Shown: piece by piece, positions 59,432 through 64,000 of the stretch | Numbering within the stretch: the stretch's first letter is position 1 | How the letters are laid out: each line of letters opens with the position of its first letter | Notes under the pieces: model-generated | What the model was told of the DNA's origin: nothing | Databases searched by the model: none | What the model saw: the letters and a program-made list of their open reading frames with translations, nothing else | Position numbers and translations under genes: made by a program | Assembly: GCA_049642465.1 (NCBI GenBank) | Contig: JBAROV010000019.1 | Location: 1-64,000 of the forward strand | Length of the DNA: 64,000 nucleotides | Direction: 5' to 3' | Source: CAWDPQ01 sp049642465 | Lineage (GTDB): Bacteria > Acidobacteriota > Vicinamibacteria > Vicinamibacterales > 2-12-FULL-66-21

Positions 59432-59929
59432 ATGACGGGACACGACGAGCGAGACTTACTGGAAACCGAGTGCAACGAAGAGGACCTGCAGGTGCCGGCC
59501 CGGTTGGCGCTGGAGATTGGCTGCGCGGCCAGGACGGACGTAACGGTGCTCATTACCGGAGGCCCCGAAGAGGGGCGCGAAATCGCCTGTGCCATCGACC
59601 GATGCAGCGACAAGCCAAAGGGGACCGTGGAGGTCGTCGACTGCCGGCAGCGGGGCGCGCTCGGCCGTGTGCTTGCCTTCAGCCCCAGGGAATCCTCTCA
59701 GTCACACGCCGATCGCGCGTCGATTGTGCTGCTTCAGGAAGTGCACGCGCTCAGTCCAAACGAACAGGCGCAGTTCGAGGACCGGCTCGAAGAGATGCGG
59801 CGGTCGCCACGGCCCCCCGTCCGGTTCATCGCCTCGTCCTCGGCCCCGTTGTTCGAGCGGGTTCGCGAGGGGTCCTTCGACGAGCGTTTGTATTACCGGC
59901 TCAACGTGATTCACATGATTGTGGCCTGA
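59432..59929 (+). CDS. Degenerate NtrC-type AAA fragment
   Basis: About 165 residues resembling the sigma-54 activator AAA domain but altered. The P-loop region reads Ile-Thr-Gly-Gly-Pro-Glu-Glu-Gly-Arg-Glu, with Arg for Lys; the sigma-54 contact loop Gly-Ala-Phe-Thr-Gly-Ala is absent; Walker B-like Ile-Val-Leu-Leu-Gln-Glu lacks the Asp. The C-terminus keeps Phe-Asp-Glu-Arg-Leu-Tyr-Tyr-Arg-Leu-Asn-Val-Ile, where activators read Phe-Arg-x-Asp-Leu-Tyr-Tyr-Arg-Leu-Asn-Val. It ends just there. ATG 59432 has an AGAGGG site upstream. The next gene starts eight bases on. Confidence 0.65.
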   Translation: MTGHDERDLLETECNEEDLQVPARLALEIGCAARTDVTVLITGGPEEGREIACAIDRCSDKPKGTVEVVDCRQRGALGRVLAFSPRESSQSHADRASIVLLQEVHALSPNEQAQFEDRLEEMRRSPRPPVRFIASSSAPLFERVREGSFDERLYYRLNVIHMIVA

Positions 59930-59936
59930 GGTGATT

Positions 59937-60356
59937 ATGGCGGCCGTTTCTGCAGTCCAGATCGAGATCGAAGAGCGGCTTCGTTCGCACGCCGACGCGT
60001 TGTCACGGCGCGACATGGATGCGGCCCTCGAACTTTTCGCGACCGACGCGGTCATGAAACTCGCCAACACCGAGCCTCTGTGTGGTACTCAGGAACTGCG
60101 CGAGTTTTTCGAGCGGCTTTTCGCGGCCATGCACATCGGCGGCGGCAGGTTTTTTACCGAGGAGCTGTATCTCTACGACGCGCTCGCGTTCCACTTCGGC
60201 GCCTACGAGTTCACGTCCTCGCGAACCGGCGAGGTCCAGGAGAAGGGCGGTTTCGCCATTGTCTGGCGCCGTCAGCGCGATGGGTCGTGGCGTTATCATC
60301 GCGGCATCCTCAACAGCAGTTTGCCTCGCAACCCCTGGATGTCGCTGCCGGCATGA
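59937..60356 (+). CDS. SnoaL/DUF4440-like (NTF2-fold) protein
   Basis: A 139-residue protein. The N-terminal helix with Asp-Met-Asp-Ala-Ala-Leu-Glu-Leu-Phe-Ala-Thr-Asp-Ala, then a Gly-Gly-Phe-Ala-Ile-Val-Trp-Arg and Gly-Ser-Trp-Arg-Tyr-His-Arg-Gly-Ile-Leu-Asn-Ser-Ser strand pair, is the NTF2-like pattern of DUF4440/SnoaL proteins. These hold small ligands or act as enzymes of unknown specificity. It follows the degenerate AAA gene by seven bases, so the two are probably co-expressed. ATG 59937 preferred. Confidence 0.78.
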   Translation: MAAVSAVQIEIEERLRSHADALSRRDMDAALELFATDAVMKLANTEPLCGTQELREFFERLFAAMHIGGGRFFTEELYLYDALAFHFGAYEFTSSRTGEVQEKGGFAIVWRRQRDGSWRYHRGILNSSLPRNPWMSLPA

Positions 60357-60420
60357 TCGATCCGGGCGCGATGCGTCCCATCCGGCTTGCGGGTACCGCC
60401 AAGGAGATCCAGTATTAGGG

Positions 60421-60648
60421 ATGGCCGACATCAAGAACCCAGGAGTGGCCGCGGTCTGCAGCGCCATCCTCCCTGGTCTCGGCCAGTTCTACAACGGAGA
60501 CTTCCTCCGCGGTGTGTTCTGGCTTATCGTGACCCCCGGCCTGTGGATCGGCAGCGGGGGTCTTCTCGGGTGGATCTGCCATGTCATTGCGGCCGTGACC
60601 GCACACAGCCGCGCAAGAAAGAAGAACCGTCAGTACGCGACCGTGTAG
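60421..60648 (+). CDS. TM2-domain-like small membrane protein
   Basis: A 75-residue protein. Lys-Asn-Pro-Gly-Val-Ala-Ala-Val-Cys-Ser-Ala-Ile-Leu-Pro-Gly-Leu-Gly-Gln-Phe-Tyr and Asn-Gly-Asp follow the typical pattern of TM2-like proteins: a first helix, a Pro-Gly-Leu-Gly-Gln-Phe-Tyr-Asn-Gly turn, a second helix (Phe-Trp-Leu-Ile-Val) and a short basic tail. Function unknown; it is the third gene in a run with the AAA fragment and the NTF2 protein. Confidence 0.75.
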   Translation: MADIKNPGVAAVCSAILPGLGQFYNGDFLRGVFWLIVTPGLWIGSGGLLGWICHVIAAVTAHSRARKKNRQYATV

Positions 60649-60763
60649 CCTCTCCGCCCACGCGTTCCCCTGGTGGAGACGATAGTCCTACCCGAGGCAA
60701 ACTCTTACCCATTACAGAGTTGTGAATCGCTGAATTTCCGGGCGATTCCGCAGTTTCTGTTGC

Positions 60764-60777
60764 GGCAACGCTTTTGC
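60764..60777 (+). promoter_or_regulatory. Candidate sigma-54 promoter
   Basis: GGCAACGCTTTTGC has GG at 60764-60765 and GC at 60776-60777 with the exact 12-base offset of sigma-54 promoters and a TTGC -12 element. It lies 27 bases before the ATG of the small gene at 60804, so the predicted leader is about 15 bases. Confidence 0.35.
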
Positions 60778-60803
60778 GCTGGCGAACCCCGGGAAACCGA
60801 AGC

Positions 60804-61001
60804 ATGAGAACTGGTTGGGTCATTGTGATCGCCGTGGGCTTGCTGGCGGCAGGCGCTCGCCTCGCTGGGCCGGCATCCCTCGCCGACCTGACCGGCGCCG
60901 GGTATCTCGTGGCGGCAACGCTGGCCTTCGAACGTGGCCGCCGGACGGAGCGCGTAGGCATCCCTGTGACCGCGCGATCACCGAAGTCTTCCCAGGCCTG
61001 A
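60804..61001 (+). CDS. Small putative membrane protein
   Basis: A 65-residue product with a hydrophobic helix at about residues 4-24 and a second hydrophobic stretch near 27-42, then a charged tail with Phe-Glu-Arg-Gly-Arg-Arg. No family recognised. It is supported only by the fit of its start to the sigma-54-like element and by the absence of another gene here. It ends 13 bases before the convergent EEP gene. An in-frame ATG at 60774 would overlap the promoter element. Confidence 0.4.
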   Translation: MRTGWVIVIAVGLLAAGARLAGPASLADLTGAGYLVAATLAFERGRRTERVGIPVTARSPKSSQA

Positions 61002-61014
61002 CCTCCTCCACCTT

Positions 61015-61980
61015 TCAGCGTCTCTCGAGAACAGCCACCACGGGCCGGTGATCTGACCCAAGATCCGGTCCGGTCGTTGCCGATACTGCTTGCCAGGCGT
61101 TGTCGTACAGCACGTGATCGATTCGCGCGCCCCACCACGATGTGAACTTCGTATAGCCGAATCCCCGTCCCGCGGTTTCGAATGCGTTGGACCAACCAGA
61201 CCAGTGCGATCGATAGATGGCGCTGTCACTCGTCAAGTTGAAATCCCCGGCGACAACCACGGGCGCGTTGGCGCGCGCAATCCATTCGGAGACGAGGCGC
61301 GATTCGAGGTCGCGAAGGCGAGCGTTTCGTCGCATGCGAACGAGACCGGTGGCACCATGATTGAGAACGGGTTCCACCCCTCGACGGACGGTTTCGAGGT
61401 GCACCGAAAACAGCGAGAAGCGCCCACTCGGCGCGTTCACCGTGGTACCGACGCTCATCGCGAAGTGGCCACCAATCACTCCGCGATCGAGCGCGAGGAT
61501 TGGGGTCATCGGAAAACGCGCAGCCAGGCAGAGGTCATTGGCACACTGGATCGTCAGTCCGGGCAGCGCGCTCGGACCGACTTGCTCGTCCCATTCCTGC
61601 AGCGCGACCACGTCGGCGTTGGTATCTCGTACGAAGTTGGCGAATGCGCGGACGTCACGTTGACCCTCGGCGTTGAACGACACGATTGTCAGCGGATGTT
61701 GTGTGGGGGTTCGGCCGATCGTCGCATTCAGCTCGCACTGCAGGATGAAGAAGAAAGAGACGCCGATGGCCAGCAGCAATGGCCACAAGCGGCGTGCCCG
61801 GAAAATCGCCGTCGGAAACAAGAGCAGAGGAGGAACGATCCAGACCCAACGAGGCCCGTACGCCATCAGTGTCGGCAGCGAATAGCGGTCCGCGAAACTG
61901 AGACTCATCCACGCCGCCACGTCAACAACGAGTGTGACCCAGCAGGCGATCGTAAGGAGACCTTCGCGGCTCAAGCGCAC
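61015..61980 (-). CDS. Membrane-anchored endonuclease/exonuclease/phosphatase-family protein
   Basis: A 321-residue protein with three N-terminal membrane helices (residues about 8-85) followed by an EEP domain. Phe-Asn-Ala-Glu near residue 100, Val-Val-Ala-Leu-Gln-Glu-Trp-Asp (catalytic Glu) near 125, Gly-Asp-Phe-Asn-Leu-Thr near 245 and Gly-Ser-Asp-His-Arg-Pro-Val near 308 are the metal-dependent phosphoesterase motifs. The layout matches VanJ-like proteins that act on lipid-linked phosphates at the cell surface; nuclease activity is less likely. Start at ATG 61980. Confidence 0.87.
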   Translation of the reverse strand: MRLSREGLLTIACWVTLVVDVAAWMSLSFADRYSLPTLMAYGPRWVWIVPPLLLFPTAIFRARRLWPLLLAIGVSFFFILQCELNATIGRTPTQHPLTIVSFNAEGQRDVRAFANFVRDTNADVVALQEWDEQVGPSALPGLTIQCANDLCLAARFPMTPILALDRGVIGGHFAMSVGTTVNAPSGRFSLFSVHLETVRRGVEPVLNHGATGLVRMRRNARLRDLESRLVSEWIARANAPVVVAGDFNLTSDSAIYRSHWSGWSNAFETAGRGFGYTKFTSWWGARIDHVLYDNAWQAVSATTGPDLGSDHRPVVAVLERR

Positions 61981-62050
61981 CTGTCGAGTATGTCACGCAT
62001 CATTTCGTCGGCTCGTCCGTGCGCCGCAACATCTCTTCGGTTCTTGTTCG

Positions 62051-62065
62051 GGCACGGCGCGTGCA
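62051..62065 (+). promoter_or_regulatory. Candidate sigma-54 promoter of the LPXTG-like protein gene
   Basis: GGCAC at 62051-62055 and TGCA at 62062-62065 have the GG-to-GC offset of 12 bases. Only one position of the core (-12 T) differs from the consensus TGGCAC-N5-TTGCA. The predicted start (about 62076) is about 32 bases before the ATG and ahead of an AGGAGG site. Confidence 0.4.
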
Positions 62066-62107
62066 CAGATCCGCTGTGGCAATGAAAATGATGAGGAGGA
62101 ACAACTG

Positions 62108-62974
62108 ATGGGTCGTACGAAGACAACAATACTCAGCGCCTTCGCCGCGGTCGCGATGACTGCCGGTGTACTAGCAGCCCAGGGAATTCCGAGCGACAGA
62201 TCAACCTACGTGACGGTCAGCGGCCCCGTGTCTCTGCCAGGTGTGACGCTCCCCGCCGGCACTTATCTCTTCCGGCTGGCCGACACGCAAGCCAGCCGCA
62301 ACGTCGTCCAGGTTTTCGATAAAGATCGAACCAAGATCTTTGCGACGATCATCGCCATCGCGGCGGAGAGAACGGAGCCGTCTGATGAAGCAGTGATAAC
62401 TTTCAAGGAAACGCCGTCCGATCGGCCGCCCGCCGTGCACTACTGGTATTACGCCGGAGAGAAGAGCGGGCAGGAGTTCGCGTATCCAAAGGACCAGGCG
62501 ATGCGGATTGCTGCCGCTTCCGGCGAATCGGTTCTCGCCATGGACACGACGTCAACCGATACCGAAGCGATGAAGTCGGCAGAACTTTCGCGCGTTGAGC
62601 CGGGTGCGGCGGCGCAGAGCGCGGAGACGTCACCGGCAGCGCAGACCGCGCAGCAGCCGGCCATGCCGAACGAGCAGCCAACGACGGCACAACCTGCGGC
62701 GCCAACGACTACGCAGTCGGAAACGGCGCGGCCAGAGACTCAACCGAGTGCCGAGTCGACGCCGCCAGCCGCCAGTGCGACTTCACGCGACACGGCGACT
62801 GCACCGATGACGTCCCGGCAGACACCGCAGGCAACCGGCACGTCGGGCCGATCGGAGCTCCCGCGGACCGCGAGCCAGGGGCCACTCGTCGGCTTGATGG
62901 GCTTTCTCGCGCTCGCTGCGGCGTTAGGCGTTCATGCGCTCCGCAGAGTGGCGGCGCCCCGCGCGAACCGCTAG
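62108..62974 (+). CDS. Exported protein with LPXTG-like C-terminal anchor
   Basis: A 288-residue protein with a signal peptide (about 1-24, ending Leu-Ala-Ala-Gln). Residues about 30-150 form a compact strand-rich domain with Leu-Pro-Ala-Gly-Thr-Tyr-Leu-Phe-Arg-Leu and Thr-Phe-Lys-Glu. Residues about 165-245 are a low-complexity Thr/Ala/Pro/Gln linker, as in surface proteins. The C-terminus is Leu-Pro-Arg-Thr-Ala-Ser, a hydrophobic helix and Arg-Arg, resembling a sortase signal although the organism is probably diderm. The ATG at 62108 has AGGAGGAA upstream. No sortase gene is in the window. Sorting is inferred. Confidence 0.8.
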   Translation: MGRTKTTILSAFAAVAMTAGVLAAQGIPSDRSTYVTVSGPVSLPGVTLPAGTYLFRLADTQASRNVVQVFDKDRTKIFATIIAIAAERTEPSDEAVITFKETPSDRPPAVHYWYYAGEKSGQEFAYPKDQAMRIAAASGESVLAMDTTSTDTEAMKSAELSRVEPGAAAQSAETSPAAQTAQQPAMPNEQPTTAQPAAPTTTQSETARPETQPSAESTPPAASATSRDTATAPMTSRQTPQATGTSGRSELPRTASQGPLVGLMGFLALAAALGVHALRRVAAPRANR

Positions 62975-62977
62975 TTG

Positions 62978-63063
62978 TCGGTCTCCGGTCTCTGGTCTTT
63001 GGTCTCTCGTCCCGTAACGACCAGGACCAGAGACCGGACCGGAGACCAGAGACCAGAGACCGA
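62978..63063. repeat. Long imperfect hairpin between the anchored-protein and VWA genes
   Basis: GGTCTC/GAGACC-type low-complexity repeats form two arms, 62978-63004 and 63037-63063, that pair over 27 positions with one mismatch and two G-U pairs. The loop is about 32 bases. The 3' arm ends at the first base of the VWA start codon, and there is no recognisable Shine-Dalgarno outside the stem. The element could act as a terminator, a stabiliser or a translation switch. Confidence 0.7.
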
Positions 63064-63992
63064 TGCGCTACTTCGCACTGCTTCTCGGACTCTTCAGCCT
63101 GACGCAGGTGGCGGTCCCCGCCCAGGAGCCGCAAACGCGTGCCGTGTTCTCGTCGCGTTCCGAGCTCGTTGCGCTGCACGTCAGCGTGGTCGATCGCAGG
63201 GCAGATTTCGTCTCGGGACTGCCTCGCGAAGCCTTCATCGTCTTTGAGGACGGGCAGGAGCAGAAGATCGCGTTTTTCGAGAACGCGGATACTCCGGTTA
63301 CGGTCGGTCTGGTCATCGACAACAGCGGCAGCATGACGCGTACGCGTGACACCGTCATCGACGCGGGGATAACGTTTTCTCAGGCCAGTCATCCCGCTGA
63401 CGAGATGTTCGTCGTTCACTTCAACGAACGCGTATGGCCCGGGTTGGCACCGCCGGAGAATTTCACCACCGATCGGGAGCATTTGCGTTTGGCATTGCAG
63501 CGCTCGACCGCCCGCGGTCAGACGGCGCTCTTCGATGCGTTGCTCGGCGGGCTCACTCGTCTCGAGGGCGGTCGCCACCAGAAAAAGGCGCTGGTCGTGA
63601 TTAGCGACGGTGGGGACAATGCGAGTCGAACGCGCTTCGAGGACGTTCTGGCGAGAGCACTTCGGATGGATGCGCTCATTTATTCCGTGGGCCTGTACGA
63701 CCAGTACGATCGGGATGCCAATCCCGATCTGCTTCGAAAGCTGGCCCGCTCGACCGGCGCCGAGGCATTTTTCCCGCGACGGCCGCGGGATGTCGGTCCG
63801 ATTCTCGACCGGATTGCCCGCGAGCTTCGAAGCGGTTACACGATCGGCTACGTCCCCACGATCAGCCTGACGAGGCCCGGTTATCGAAGGATTGAGGTCG
63901 AGGTGCGCGCACCTGACGGCCGCAAGCTCAGCGCACGCGCCCGCTCCGGGTACACAGCGGGCCCGCACTCTTCTGGCGATGGATCGAAGTAA
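63063..63992 (+). CDS. VWFA-related domain protein (acidobacterial type)
   Basis: A 309-residue protein with a signal peptide (about 1-20, ending Val-Pro-Ala-Gln). A leading segment of about 60 residues with Val-Val-Asp-Arg-Arg and Phe-Glu-Asp-Gly-Gln-Glu-Gln precedes a von Willebrand A domain with the complete MIDAS start Asp-Asn-Ser-Gly-Ser-Met near residue 91, Gly-Gln-Thr-Ala-Leu-Phe-Asp-Ala and Ile-Ser-Asp-Gly-Gly-Asp-Asn. This is the acidobacterial VWFA-related family (TIGR03436). It would bind a metal ion and a partner in the envelope. The last codons lie 8 bases before the window end, so the stop is inside. Confidence 0.88.
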   Translation: MRYFALLLGLFSLTQVAVPAQEPQTRAVFSSRSELVALHVSVVDRRADFVSGLPREAFIVFEDGQEQKIAFFENADTPVTVGLVIDNSGSMTRTRDTVIDAGITFSQASHPADEMFVVHFNERVWPGLAPPENFTTDREHLRLALQRSTARGQTALFDALLGGLTRLEGGRHQKKALVVISDGGDNASRTRFEDVLARALRMDALIYSVGLYDQYDRDANPDLLRKLARSTGAEAFFPRRPRDVGPILDRIARELRSGYTIGYVPTISLTRPGYRRIEVEVRAPDGRKLSARARSGYTAGPHSSGDGSK

Positions 63993-64000
63993 TCCGCAGA

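Noticed and set aside
62709..63968. Long minus-strand frame of 419 codons
   Set aside because: Antisense to the anchored and VWA genes, spans the hairpin and has no motif.

Overview
The window looks like a chromosomal segment of a Gram-negative, high-GC member of the Acidobacteriota, most likely of the Vicinamibacteria type. This rests on family content: an acidobacterial-type duplicated FtsX permease (13096-15612), a VWFA-related lipid-era protein of the kind abundant in acidobacteria (63063-63992), PQQ propeller / DUF1080 / ThuA degradation genes, an LPXTG-like C-terminal anchor in a diderm, a membrane-tethered winged helix protein, and an outer-membrane barrel ending in Phe. I see no prophage, integrase, insertion sequence, CRISPR array, rRNA or tRNA gene. 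The taxonomic call is an inference; no marker gene comparison was possible.

Layout. 48-5339 (minus) is a tightly overlapping operon: ABC ATPase, double-FtsX permease, LolA-like carrier, outer-membrane barrel. 5497-13095 holds a DUF1206 membrane protein, a DGPF/YciI protein behind a candidate ECF42-type promoter, a leucine-rich-repeat protein, a secreted beta-helix protein and a SNF2 helicase with a C-terminal SWIM finger. 13096-23670 holds a second ABC permease, small proteins, a four-PAS hybrid histidine kinase, a frameshifted relic of the leucine-rich-repeat gene, DUF6544, a 1-Cys peroxiredoxin and an AsmA-like protein. 23856-29516 is one giant secreted multidomain protein, followed by a REP-like palindromic element.

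29657-37125 is a five-gene catabolic operon (cytochrome c-PQQ dehydrogenase, DUF1080, DUF2723, two ThuA proteins), facing an erythronate-dehydrogenase-like gene and followed by a divergent SDR. 38861-43938 carries housekeeping genes (FtsB-like, CutA, a PLP sulfur-amino-acid enzyme, a SpoIIE-type phosphatase, and a DUF2007-RNase III fusion). 43922-48453 (minus) encodes histidine degradation (HutH, HutU) with a coupled AAA-type ATPase whose Walker A lysine is replaced. purA follows, then PilZ, HAD, YtxJ, HemQ-like, aldo/keto reductase, a BP74-like lipoprotein, DUF962, a nucleotidyltransferase, a BlaI-type repressor and a soluble PQQ sugar dehydrogenase.

57443-63992 is rich in signalling and envelope genes: a lone receiver, a CadC-like tethered regulator, a degenerate NtrC-type AAA fragment, small membrane proteins, an endonuclease/exonuclease/phosphatase protein, an LPXTG-like surface protein and a VWA protein. 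It also contains two candidate sigma-54 promoters, G-rich repeats and a long hairpin reaching the VWA start codon.

The best candidates for novelty are the DUF2007-RNase III fusion, the Hut-linked AAA protein, the Lol-like four-gene envelope operon, the degenerate sigma-54 activator fragment near sigma-54-like promoters, the LPXTG-like tail without a sortase in view, and the hairpin at the VWA gene. Stretches between genes are mostly under 300 bases; those with visible structure are listed as features.
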